Source: CAYTYZ01 sp964448465
GTDB lineage: Bacteria > Patescibacteriota > Microgenomatia > UBA12405
DNA: 64,000 nucleotides
Assembly (NCBI GenBank): GCA_964448465.1
Contig: CAYUVY010000001.1
Location: 1 to 64,000 of the forward strand
Reading direction: 5' to 3'
Below the pieces are notes generated by a model. That model saw only the letters and a program-made list of their open reading frames with translations, had not been told where the DNA came from and ran no database searches. Position numbers and translations under genes: made by a program. This document shows, in pieces, positions 44,036 to 52,411 of this stretch; position 1 is the stretch's first letter; every line of letters begins with the position of its first letter.

Positions 44036-44948
44036 AATTTTTTAAATAACTCTTAATGGTTAATTTTAAACCATCTTCAATTGCAGTGGTAGGTTCCCAT
44101 CCTAGCATGGCCTTTGCTTTTGAAAAGTTACAGCTCAAGAATCTAACGTCTTTGGGTATAACATTCCCCCAGCTAACTATAGGTTTTTTCTTTAAGTACT
44201 TTTCAACCACAGCTACGATTTTTCTGATAGTTACTACTTTTCTATTACCGATCAGAAAAGACTCATATTTGGTATTACTTATACTTGATGCAAACTTAAT
44301 TGCTTTAAGATAAGCCATAACCACATCTCCCACATAAGTAAAACACAATTTTTGCCTACCATCAGACAAACCATACGTGGTGTTATTTATAGTATTTATA
44401 ATAATTTTCGGAACAACTTTGTCGTTGTCAGCCTCACCATACACATATATTGGCTTCAAAGTAATCCCTCTTATTAGACCTCTATCCACTTGGTACTTAA
44501 AAATATTTTCAAAAGCAATCTTCAGAGCGGCATAGTAATTTAAAGGCTTAAGTATGGAGTTTTCGTTAATAGCTTTTGAGCTCAAAGCATATTCAAAACA
44601 AGTACCGGTATTAATAAAAGCCTTTACTTTTCCAACAATGCACCACTCTAACAATCTAGATGGTAAAACAAAGTTTGATTCAATCATCCGCATTTTTTCC
44701 TCGTAAGTACTCTCGTCTCGCACATAATCAGTTGCCATATGAATCAACACATCCACACCACCTAGTTCAAGTATCCTACGACAATCATCCAAATCTACAA
44801 TTAGCTTAACCTTGCTGGATATGTCTCTAATTCTGTCAAATTTTGAGTTAGCACGAGCTAATAAAAATACTTCATAACGCAAATCAACCAACTTTCTAAC
44901 CAAGTGACTTCCTACAAAGCCCGTGCCGCCAGTCAACAAAATTTTCAT
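44028..44948 (-). CDS. NAD(P)-dependent nucleotide-sugar reductase/epimerase (SDR family)
   Basis: A 306-residue extended SDR protein. The dinucleotide-binding motif TGGTGFVG is at residues 6-13 and the catalytic Tyr-x-x-x-Lys at 139-143 (YAALK), with TGTCFEY just before it. TYGLSDGRQKLCFTYVGDVV is a conserved substrate-loop region. In CDP-dideoxyhexose pathways an enzyme of this kind reduces the 4-keto group (CDP-abequose, paratose or ascarylose synthase). Which stereochemistry it makes cannot be told here. Overlaps: eight bases with the downstream epimerase, four with rfbH. Confidence 0.87.
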   Translation of the reverse strand: MKILLTGGTGFVGSHLVRKLVDLRYEVFLLARANSKFDRIRDISSKVKLIVDLDDCRRILELGGVDVLIHMATDYVRDESTYEEKMRMIESNFVLPSRLLEWCIVGKVKAFINTGTCFEYALSSKAINENSILKPLNYYAALKIAFENIFKYQVDRGLIRGITLKPIYVYGEADNDKVVPKIIINTINNTTYGLSDGRQKLCFTYVGDVVMAYLKAIKFASSISNTKYESFLIGNRKVVTIRKIVAVVEKYLKKKPIVSWGNVIPKDVRFLSCNFSKAKAMLGWEPTTAIEDGLKLTIKSYLKNYD

Positions 44949-46180
44949 AAATATTTTGTCAAAAATTCTTGTGTGGTTTTTACTACATATTCTATGTCTT
45001 CAACAGAAATACCTGGATAAACACCCAACCAAAAAGCATTATTCATAATCATATCGGCTTTTTCCATCAAACCCACTATTTTATATTTAGACTTGTGTTC
45101 CAAATAGGCCGGATGTCGCAGTAAGTTACCAGAAAATACATTACGAGTGCCTATCATGTGGTTTTCCAAATAGGATGTTAGCTCGTTGCGAGTAAAAGGA
45201 GCCTTTGGTTTAACTAATATGGGAAATCCAAAATAGGAGACATCTTCTTTTGGATTATTTTTTAACAACTTAAAGAATTTTTTATACTTTCCAAAAAATT
45301 CTTCTAACAAATTATAATTACGTTGCCTAATTTTTATAAAATTTGGCAATTTCCTCAATTGGGCTAATCCTATGGCTGCCTGGAAATCTGTAAGCTTTAA
45401 ATTAAACCCTATCTCCGAATATATATATTTATGATCATAACCTTCGGGTAGTTCTCCAAGTTTCCAGCCAAATCTCTTGTTACAGGTGTTATCTTTGCCA
45501 GGAGCACACCAACAATCTCTTCCCCAATCTCTAAACTGGCGCATTTTTGTGTGCAATATAGCACTGTTAGTCACCACGGCGCCTCCCTCACCCATAGTTA
45601 TTTGATGTGCAGGGTAAAAGCTATAAGTAGCCATATCCCCAAAGGTTCCAAGCATCTTACCTTTATACTTTGAACCCAAAGCATCACAACAATCTTCGAT
45701 TAACCATAAATTATACTTTTTACACAACTTTACAATTTTATCTATCTCAAAAGGCTTACCAAGAGTATGAGCCAACATTATCAACTTTGTTTTTTTTGTT
45801 ATATTTTTTTCTATTTGGGAAGTATCAATATTTAGTGTGTCCAAAGAAGCATCAATAAAAATTGGTTTTAGTCCAAACATCAAGGCGGGGTTAACCGTAG
45901 TGGGAAATGCCACTGCAGTGGTTATAAACTCATCTCCTGCTCTTAATCTTCTTTCTTTAAAAATACGAGAGGTCAAAGTGGCCAATGCCAGCAAATTTGC
46001 CGAGGAACCAGAATTTACCAAAGAAACATGCCTAACCCCCAAAAACTTCTTAAATTCTGACTCAAACTCCAAAGCGAATCTTCCCTCAGTCCACCAACCA
46101 TCTTTTGCTGCTTCAATTGCGTTATTTATTTCCGACTCATCAAAAACTTTCCCAGAAACTTGGATATATTTTCTATTCAT
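44945..46180 (-). CDS. rfbH: CDP-4-dehydro-6-deoxyglucose 3-dehydratase (E1)
   Basis: A 411-residue PMP-dependent enzyme of the aspartate aminotransferase fold that removes the 3-OH of CDP-4-keto-6-deoxyglucose. Two features identify it firmly. The Schiff-base Lys is replaced by His192 (FYPAHQITMGEGG), as in E1. The [2Fe-2S] signature is complete and exactly spaced: Cys165-X57-Cys223-X1-Cys225-X7-Cys233 (DCWCAPGKDNTC). E1 works with a reductase, E3 (RfbI/AscD); no E3 gene is seen in this window, so a general reductase may serve. It lies between the dehydratase and reductase genes with short overlaps. Confidence 0.95.
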   Translation of the reverse strand: MNRKYIQVSGKVFDESEINNAIEAAKDGWWTEGRFALEFESEFKKFLGVRHVSLVNSGSSANLLALATLTSRIFKERRLRAGDEFITTAVAFPTTVNPALMFGLKPIFIDASLDTLNIDTSQIEKNITKKTKLIMLAHTLGKPFEIDKIVKLCKKYNLWLIEDCCDALGSKYKGKMLGTFGDMATYSFYPAHQITMGEGGAVVTNSAILHTKMRQFRDWGRDCWCAPGKDNTCNKRFGWKLGELPEGYDHKYIYSEIGFNLKLTDFQAAIGLAQLRKLPNFIKIRQRNYNLLEEFFGKYKKFFKLLKNNPKEDVSYFGFPILVKPKAPFTRNELTSYLENHMIGTRNVFSGNLLRHPAYLEHKSKYKIVGLMEKADMIMNNAFWLGVYPGISVEDIEYVVKTTQEFLTKYL

Positions 46181-47150
46181 TAAAATAAGTCTTGTACCAT
46201 TTATAAATTTTTTTAACTACTTTCTCATAAGTATACAATCTTTTCCAACCTAGCATTTTTTTAGCCTTTTCATCATCTAACTTTTGGTATGCTAATTCGT
46301 TTTTTGCATTATCCAAAATACTATACTTCAATTTTTTACCCAAGACACTTTCTGATAATCTTATTAAATCAATTACACTAAGGGAGTCCTCTGAGCCAAA
46401 ATTAAAAGCTTCACCTTTAATATTTTCGATCTTAGACCCCATCAACAAATAACCATTTACCACATCATCTACGTACAAATAATCCCTTACTTGTTTGCCG
46501 TTGCTCCTTAACTCTAATAGCTGATTTAGGCAAAAACTTTTCATAATTGCTGGTACTATCCTAGAAAAGTATAAATCACCTTCTCCATATATATTACCAG
46601 CCCTAGCTATGGCAACAGGTAATTGATAGGTTTTCCAGTAAGTATGGGCAATTAAATCAGCACAACTCTTAGATACATCATAAGGATGATCGCCCTTTAG
46701 GGGGTCAGACTCCTTATATTTATCCCCAGACCTTAGTGGCCCATAGGCCTTGTCCGAGGTAACCACTACAATTGCTTTAATTCTAGGATAATTTCTGGCA
46801 GCCTCCAGTATATTAACTGTCCCCATTATATTAGTCTCTAGGCACTCTTTTGGGTTAACATAAGCCACACCCACAATTGGTTGAGCAGCTAAATGAAAAA
46901 TATAGTCAATCTCGGCGCCAGTGATCAAATTAAATAAGCCATTGTAGTCTCTTACATCTAAATTTTCCAAAACCAATCTTGGAGAATGCATCTTTATGAG
47001 GTCAAATTTTATTAAATTATCCTGCTTATAGGTACAAACCACGCTAGCCCCCAAACTTAGTAACTTTCTTACTAGGTTACTCCCCACAAAGCCGGTACCC
47101 CCTGTCACCAATACGTTCTTGTTAAGATACGCGTCCCTTAAAGTTCCCAT
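46173..47150 (-). CDS. rfbG: CDP-glucose 4,6-dehydratase
   Basis: A 325-residue extended SDR enzyme: TGGTGFVG at 16-23, TSDK at 131-134 and Tyr157-x-x-x-Lys161 (YDVSK). HLAAQPIVGVAYVNP and ARAGNIYGEGDLYFSRIVP are typical of RfbG, which converts CDP-glucose to CDP-4-keto-6-deoxyglucose. It is somewhat shorter than the usual 350-370. Position between rfbF and rfbH fixes the assignment. It overlaps rfbF by 13 bases and rfbH by eight. Confidence 0.92.
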   Translation of the reverse strand: MGTLRDAYLNKNVLVTGGTGFVGSNLVRKLLSLGASVVCTYKQDNLIKFDLIKMHSPRLVLENLDVRDYNGLFNLITGAEIDYIFHLAAQPIVGVAYVNPKECLETNIMGTVNILEAARNYPRIKAIVVVTSDKAYGPLRSGDKYKESDPLKGDHPYDVSKSCADLIAHTYWKTYQLPVAIARAGNIYGEGDLYFSRIVPAIMKSFCLNQLLELRSNGKQVRDYLYVDDVVNGYLLMGSKIENIKGEAFNFGSEDSLSVIDLIRLSESVLGKKLKYSILDNAKNELAYQKLDDEKAKKMLGWKRLYTYEKVVKKIYKWYKTYFNE

Positions 47151-47902
47151 ACCTTACCTTTCTCATCTACAATTTTATTTAAATCTTCAAGCTCTTTGTA
47201 TGTGTCAACAGCATACCAAAAACCAGTATGCTTAAATATTGCCAACTGTCTATCTTTAGCCATTTTATCCAAGGATACAAAGTCCATTTCATCTTTAGAA
47301 AAATATTTTAAAGCTTTTCTCTTATAAACCATAAATCCAGCATTTGTCCAGTCTGACATTATGGGTTTTTCTTCAATTTGCACAACAACTCCCTTCTCAT
47401 CAACATGAATCTTGCCGTATTTTGACCTAGGATGAGCACACAATACTGTACCAGCCAGTCCAGTCTTTTTGTGAAACTCGTGAAACTTTTTAAAATCTAC
47501 AGAAGCCAAGCCGTCAGCATAGCAAACCATAAAATCTTCGTCCTCCTTGGGAATATATTTGGCGCACATCAAAATTCTTTCTGCGGTTTTTGTATAACTA
47601 CCCGTAGCTAATAAGGTAACTTTAAAATTTAAGTTAAGCTTATTAAAATATTTTATTTTACCTGTTTTTAAGTTTAGCTGAAGGTCGTTATCTCGTTGTT
47701 TAAAGTTTAAAAAATATTCCTTTATCTGGTTACCCATTAACCCTGTTGTCAAAATAAAATCATTGTAACCATACTTCATAAAATGATTCATAATGTGCAA
47801 CACTATCGGCTTCCCTGCAACTTCCACCATCGACTTAGGTTTGAATTGTGTTTCTTCTTTTAGTCTTGTACCCGTACCCCCACACAAAATAATTACTTTC
47901 AT
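47138..47902 (-). CDS. rfbF: Glucose-1-phosphate cytidylyltransferase
   Basis: A 254-residue nucleotidyltransferase of normal RfbF length: ILCGGTGTRLKEETQFKPK (activation loop with GGxGTR and Lys), MVEVAGKPIVLHIMNH, TTGLMGNQIKEYFL, the metal-site CYADGL, and IEEKPIMSDWTNAGFMVY. It makes CDP-glucose from glucose 1-phosphate and CTP, the first step of the cassette. It is the head of the minus-strand operon with its own promoter; the 139 bases upstream separate it from the divergent GT4 gene. Confidence 0.95.
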   Translation of the reverse strand: MKVIILCGGTGTRLKEETQFKPKSMVEVAGKPIVLHIMNHFMKYGYNDFILTTGLMGNQIKEYFLNFKQRDNDLQLNLKTGKIKYFNKLNLNFKVTLLATGSYTKTAERILMCAKYIPKEDEDFMVCYADGLASVDFKKFHEFHKKTGLAGTVLCAHPRSKYGKIHVDEKGVVVQIEEKPIMSDWTNAGFMVYKRKALKYFSKDEMDFVSLDKMAKDRQLAIFKHTGFWYAVDTYKELEDLNKIVDEKGKVWEL

Positions 47903-47929
47903 ATAAGTTTAGTCAACAAATTAGGAAAT

Positions 47930-47984
47930 ATTATAACATTTACAATATCGAACACAATTATACTATATTTGGCAATTTGACCAC
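47930..47984 (-). promoter_or_regulatory. Promoter region of the CDP-dideoxyhexose operon
   Basis: Two consensus TATAAT boxes on the minus strand, at 47962-47957 and 47935-47930. The distal one has a -35-like TGGTCA at 47984-47979 (16-base spacer). The proximal one ends 27 bases before the ATG at 47902. The AT-rich gap to 48041 holds no other clear element; a plus-strand promoter for 48041 is not evident. Confidence 0.45.
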
Positions 47985-48040
47985 ACGATTAAAGATAGAA
48001 TAGAAATGTTAAAATTGACCAATTAACTAGACAAGAGTTT

Positions 48041-49156
48041 ATGAAAATAGCATTTTTTTGTGCACCCTCCTTACTTAGTGGTGCTGGGGCAGAACAATAT
48101 ATGATCAACATAGCAAAGCTAATTCACAATGAAAACCCCAAATACACTGTAGAAATCGTTACTCTAAACACTAATTTTATGGTATTTCTATCCAAAGTGT
48201 TAAACATTGTCTATTCTTTTGATTTTTTTTCAAAATTGAAGTTTAGACATACACGCGATGAAGTTAATAGTATGATAAGTCCTATACCTTGGAAAGAAAT
48301 TTCAACTAGAAACATTGGTCTATTAAACGATTACGATATTATTTATACAAAAAACGAAATAATCGATTTATTTTTTTTAAAAATTGCAAAGTTATCAAAA
48401 AATATTAAGGTTATCGTGGGAGTACATACACCCATCTACTACCCGCATCCAGAAAATTTATTTGGTAAATTACATAATTTCATCTATACATCCTTTATTT
48501 ACAAGTGGTTAATCGAGAAAAATTGGATACTTCACACCAGCAATTCTCAAGATCTAAAATGTCTCAAAGAGTATAAAAATGTTTACATACCCTACCCGTT
48601 TAATTTTAAGTTGAATTCCAATAGTATTGTAAAAAGGGAAATTAAAAATGTTGGATTTACCGGAAGAATATCCATACAAAAGGGAATACGAGTTCTCGTG
48701 TCTACACTTGAAACTGTGGCCCCAAAGTTTCCCAAAATAAATTTTTATATTTATGGATCGGGGGAAAAATGGTTAGAAAATAGCTTGCAAGAACTAAGCA
48801 ATAAGTGTCTAAACATAAAATATGACGGCCACGTTTCACACCCAAAATTACTTACCAAACTAAAAAAAATTGATCTCTTGCTAGCACCAAGCATGTGGGA
48901 AGTCTTACCCTTTTCAGTGCTCGAAGCTCAGTCTCTGGGCATCCCGGTAGTCAGTTTTAATATCCCTGGACCCAAAGACATAATTATCAACCACCAAACA
49001 GGTGAACTAGTAAATTCGGAAATAGAATTTCAAAATACTAGTCAAAAGTTACTTAAGGGGGGGTATGTAGCATATGACCGCCAAAGTTATAATAAGCAAA
49101 AGCAATTTTTTGACCCAAAAAAAGTAAACAAACAAATCTTGAAACTCTTTCAGTAA
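48041..49156 (+). CDS. GT4 glycosyltransferase
   Basis: A 371-residue GT-B enzyme. The N-terminal half begins FFCAPSLLSGAGAEQYMINI (acceptor loop), and the donor half has GFTGRISIQKGIRVLV, YIYGSGEKW and the EX7E motif EVLPFSVLE followed by AQSLGIPVVSFNIPGP. Donor and acceptor are unknown. It is the first plus-strand gene after the CDP-dideoxyhexose cassette and is a candidate to use that sugar, but that is only positional inference. It is followed after one base by another GT4. Confidence 0.88.
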   Translation: MKIAFFCAPSLLSGAGAEQYMINIAKLIHNENPKYTVEIVTLNTNFMVFLSKVLNIVYSFDFFSKLKFRHTRDEVNSMISPIPWKEISTRNIGLLNDYDIIYTKNEIIDLFFLKIAKLSKNIKVIVGVHTPIYYPHPENLFGKLHNFIYTSFIYKWLIEKNWILHTSNSQDLKCLKEYKNVYIPYPFNFKLNSNSIVKREIKNVGFTGRISIQKGIRVLVSTLETVAPKFPKINFYIYGSGEKWLENSLQELSNKCLNIKYDGHVSHPKLLTKLKKIDLLLAPSMWEVLPFSVLEAQSLGIPVVSFNIPGPKDIIINHQTGELVNSEIEFQNTSQKLLKGGYVAYDRQSYNKQKQFFDPKKVNKQILKLFQ

Positions 49157-49157
49157 T

Positions 49158-50321
49158 ATGAAAAATAAAAAACGAATTTTAATAAATTTTGTAAACTCTG
49201 AACAACACCCATTTGCAGTCTGGAGCGAAAGAGTTAAACAACTAGAAAAGAAATTTAAGTGCACCATTTTGTGTAGTAAAAGTGTTCAGTCTATCATCAT
49301 CAAGAGAAAGTTAATTCCCAATGTTGATTTCATCACCATAGGTGAACTCGACCCCAATGATGAAAAAATAAAAAATAAAAACAGATTAGGCTTTATGTAT
49401 ATTGCCCTAAAGAGGAACCTTATAGCTCTTAAATATCTGAATAAGTTACAGAATTTTGACGCAAGTTATAGCTTTTCTAGTGTATTGGACCTTATCATAA
49501 TTAATTTTATTCTAAAATTACAACGTAAAGATATTAAGTGGATAACCTATCTTGATAACACGGTTCCATTTACAGACAAAGGAAATAAAATGGTTAAATT
49601 ATTAGCTTGGATATTCTTTAAACTTAGCTTGTTTATGATAAGAGATTGCGACCTGGTTTTTGTTATCTCCAATGATTTATTTAACTTCTTGGCAGAAAGG
49701 GGATTCCCAAAATCAAAACTAGCCCTGACTTCAAATGGTATTGAATACGATTCTATACAAATAGCAAAACCCAAAAAACAGTTCTCCAGCGACCTGGTAT
49801 ATATGGGAAGAATAAACGAAGCCAAGGGTATATTTGACCTTATAAGGCTAATTAGCTTGTTCAAATCCGAAGGTAAAAACTACAAATTGAGTATCGTTGG
49901 AGCAGGGGACAGAAATACTGAATCTCACCTGAAAAAAGAAATTAATAAACTTGGGCTTAAATCACAAATTAAAATTTACGGCTGGATAGAAGGTGTGAAA
50001 AAATACCAGATAATTAAAAGTTCAAAAATATTTATTTCCTTAAGTTCCAACGAAAGCTTTGGGGTAGCACTATTAGAAGGAGTATCCTGTGGTCTTCCTG
50101 CAGTAGCCTATAAACTGAAAAGCTATTTATCTATCTACAAAAACAACGAGGTACAATTTGCCCAAACTAATAATCTTGCTGAGATAAAAACTTTAGTTGA
50201 AAACATACTAAGTAATAAAAATTTCATAAATACTAAAGGAATAGAACTAGGAAAAAAATATTTTTTGCCAACTTTAGCCAAACAAGAATGTCGAAGAGTC
50301 AGTGATTGTTTAAACCAGTGA
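49158..50321 (+). CDS. GT4 glycosyltransferase
   Basis: A 387-residue GT-B enzyme with a Lys-rich N-terminal half and a clear donor half: VYMGRINEAKGIFDLIRL, SIVGAGDRN, IYGWIEGVKKYQII and EX7E ESFGVALLE with GVSCGLPAVAY. The N-terminal segment NSEQHPFAVWSERVKQLEK is less conserved. It probably acts in the same glycan pathway as the GT4 upstream, one base away. Substrate unknown. Confidence 0.87.
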   Translation: MKNKKRILINFVNSEQHPFAVWSERVKQLEKKFKCTILCSKSVQSIIIKRKLIPNVDFITIGELDPNDEKIKNKNRLGFMYIALKRNLIALKYLNKLQNFDASYSFSSVLDLIIINFILKLQRKDIKWITYLDNTVPFTDKGNKMVKLLAWIFFKLSLFMIRDCDLVFVISNDLFNFLAERGFPKSKLALTSNGIEYDSIQIAKPKKQFSSDLVYMGRINEAKGIFDLIRLISLFKSEGKNYKLSIVGAGDRNTESHLKKEINKLGLKSQIKIYGWIEGVKKYQIIKSSKIFISLSSNESFGVALLEGVSCGLPAVAYKLKSYLSIYKNNEVQFAQTNNLAEIKTLVENILSNKNFINTKGIELGKKYFLPTLAKQECRRVSDCLNQ

Positions 50322-50349
50322 ACAATTTGTTAATATACAACTAAACTAT

Positions 50350-50862
50350 ATGTATCAAACAAATATCCAAAAACTAAACTTTGGCTGTGGAAACGACATA
50401 AAGACCGGTTACCTTAACTGCGATATCGAAAAGTTTAAAGGGGTGGATGTTTGCTTTGATTTTAATGTTATTCCTTATCCTTTTAAGGCTAACACTTTTA
50501 ATTATATCTACTCTGACAATGTCATCGAACACCTGACAAACATCCCCTTGGTCTTAAAAGAGCTCCACCGTATTTCTAAAAATAATGCACAAATACGCAT
50601 CATTGTTCCCTATTACAATTGCTACGGTGCTTACAACGATCTTACCCATACCCATTATTTTAGCCATTTATCCTTTGAACCATTTTATAAGTCCAATACC
50701 AGAGGAAATTATTTTATAAAAGAAAAATTCAAATTAGTTGAACTAAAATTAGTACCAACTAGGCTTGGAAAACTTATAATTAACAAACTTCGTTTACCTT
50801 TGAGTTTTATTTTTGGACAAATATATCAAGCTATTGATATAACCATGCAAGTGTCAAAATAA
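50350..50862 (+). CDS. SAM-dependent methyltransferase, short form
   Basis: A 170-residue class I methyltransferase, shorter than usual. LNFGCGNDIKTGYLNCDI is motif I with the flanking strand; VIPYPFKANTFNYIYSDNVI and EHLTNIPLVLKELHRI are motifs around the post-I acidic and the Glu-His; IRIIVPYYN follows. This predicted-SAM-methyltransferase type is common in polysaccharide loci and may methylate sugar hydroxyls (inference). Its final base is the first base of the next gene's ATG. A possible weak -10 (TATACA, 50334-50339) lies upstream. Confidence 0.85.
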   Translation: MYQTNIQKLNFGCGNDIKTGYLNCDIEKFKGVDVCFDFNVIPYPFKANTFNYIYSDNVIEHLTNIPLVLKELHRISKNNAQIRIIVPYYNCYGAYNDLTHTHYFSHLSFEPFYKSNTRGNYFIKEKFKLVELKLVPTRLGKLIINKLRLPLSFIFGQIYQAIDITMQVSK

Positions 50863-51566
50863 TGATACCTTCCTTTTTATCCACATATTTTCTTATCCAC
50901 TACTACCTAAAAAGAGACTTGACCAAGATTGTCGAAAAATACCACATAAAAGGTAGCTTGATCGACGTTGGTTGCGGTCAAAAACCACTCCGCAACATTT
51001 TTAGTAAATGTCCAACATATCACGGTATAGATTTTAAGAGTTATTCCACCACCAAAGATTTTCCAGTTAGTAAACCTAATTTTTTCTTTTCCAAGGGATA
51101 TGTAAAATCACAAACCCTACCTTTTGTGAACAATAGCTATGAAAACAGCGTTTGTTTTCAGGTACTTGAACACCACCCAAACCCACAAAAATTAATTTCA
51201 GAACTCATTAGGGTTACCAAGAGAGAAGGATACATCCTCATAACCGCACCCTTTCTTTACCCGCTTCATGAAGTTCCCAATGATTACCAAAGAATCACAA
51301 TTTATGGATACAAAGAACTTATAAAACTTCACAAAGATGCTCGCATTATAGAAATAGTTGAACAAGGAAGCTACTTTTCTGTTACAGCCATGTTCTACTC
51401 AGAAATTCTGAATAGCTTTGCTGCAAAAAGTGCCCTTGCCTACCTCATCTCAGCGATTTTCTTAATTCCACTGCTTACTTATCAATACCTAGCCCTAATT
51501 TTAGATAAATATTTTCCTACGCCAACTTTTTGCCTGAATTATTTGCTAGTAATTAGAAAATCATAA
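50862..51566 (+). CDS. SAM-dependent methyltransferase with C-terminal membrane helix
   Basis: A 234-residue class I methyltransferase: GSLIDVGCGQKPLRNIF (motif I), YHGIDFKSY, NSVCFQVLEHHPNPQKLISE and RVTKREGYILITAPF. After residue 180 is a hydrophobic segment (SALAYLISAIFLIPLLTYQY), so it is likely tethered to the membrane, fitting a lipid-linked substrate (inference). It starts on the last base of the upstream methyltransferase (TAATG). Confidence 0.87.
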   Translation: MIPSFLSTYFLIHYYLKRDLTKIVEKYHIKGSLIDVGCGQKPLRNIFSKCPTYHGIDFKSYSTTKDFPVSKPNFFFSKGYVKSQTLPFVNNSYENSVCFQVLEHHPNPQKLISELIRVTKREGYILITAPFLYPLHEVPNDYQRITIYGYKELIKLHKDARIIEIVEQGSYFSVTAMFYSEILNSFAAKSALAYLISAIFLIPLLTYQYLALILDKYFPTPTFCLNYLLVIRKS

Positions 51567-51577
51567 GTATTAGTAAA

Positions 51578-52411
51578 ATGAACAAATTAAGATCCGTTAA
51601 TCCCTCCTTCTACAACAAGGTCTATTTTAAGGGCATAAATTTTGGCAAAGTTGACCCCAGAAAAACAAGTACCTACCCAAAAAAATACTTAGAAATACTG
51701 AATATTTGCCCAATTAAATCAACAGATAAAATTGTCGATTTTGGTTGCGGCAATGGCCTGTTAAGCCTAATATTGGCTTATAAGAAAAACATTGAAGTTA
51801 TTGGTATAGATTACTCCAAAGATGCCATAACTAACTCAATTGCCGCCCAACTAGACTTTCAAAAAACACTAGGTAGAACCTTAAAACTTAAATATCTCCA
51901 GAGAGATAACCTACATCTACCTATGTTAAAAAATATCTCCATAGTCTATCTTTCAGATGTGGTTGAACACTTATACGATGAAGAATTAACTTATATTTTT
52001 AATATTTTTAAAACCTGGGGTAAAAAAATTACAATAATAATTCACACAGACAATTCTTATTATTTAAAATTCGTTAAACCAATTCAAGATATCTTGGCAC
52101 TGATTACCAGAAAAACCAGTATAAACAAAATCCTCTATGCAAATAATCTTAATGCAAAGTATCACATAAATCTTACGAACCCCCAAAAATTTAACAAACT
52201 AATGTTTTTGAATGGATATAAAAATATCCAAATAATATATCCTCAAACCACAAAAGAAGCAATTATTCAACAAATGGGTCAACTGTCAAATATTCCCGGT
52301 GCTTATTGGTTAATACAAAGAATATTAAAAATAGACATTTTCAAACAATTACTTTCACCAGGGTTTTACGCCGTATACGAGCACAAAAATAATAAAAAAA
52401 CTGTTAGTTAA
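51578..52411 (+). CDS. SAM-dependent methyltransferase
   Basis: A 277-residue class I methyltransferase: DKIVDFGCGNGLLSLILAYK (motif I, canonical GxGxG-like), VIGIDYSKDAITNSIAAQ and ISIVYLSDVVEHLYDEEL. It is the third methyltransferase in a row, preceded by a 30-residue N-terminal stretch with a Tyr/Phe-rich start. Three neighbouring methyltransferases imply several methyl groups on the product. It ends in an eight-base overlap with the convergent TPR gene. Confidence 0.87.
   Translation: MNKLRSVNPSFYNKVYFKGINFGKVDPRKTSTYPKKYLEILNICPIKSTDKIVDFGCGNGLLSLILAYKKNIEVIGIDYSKDAITNSIAAQLDFQKTLGRTLKLKYLQRDNLHLPMLKNISIVYLSDVVEHLYDEELTYIFNIFKTWGKKITIIIHTDNSYYLKFVKPIQDILALITRKTSINKILYANNLNAKYHINLTNPQKFNKLMFLNGYKNIQIIYPQTTKEAIIQQMGQLSNIPGAYWLIQRILKIDIFKQLLSPGFYAVYEHKNNKKTVS

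Noticed and set aside
45837..46253. 138-codon open frame on the plus strand inside rfbH.
   Set aside because: It is antisense to a gene with fully conserved E1 motifs; the protein has no recognisable features.
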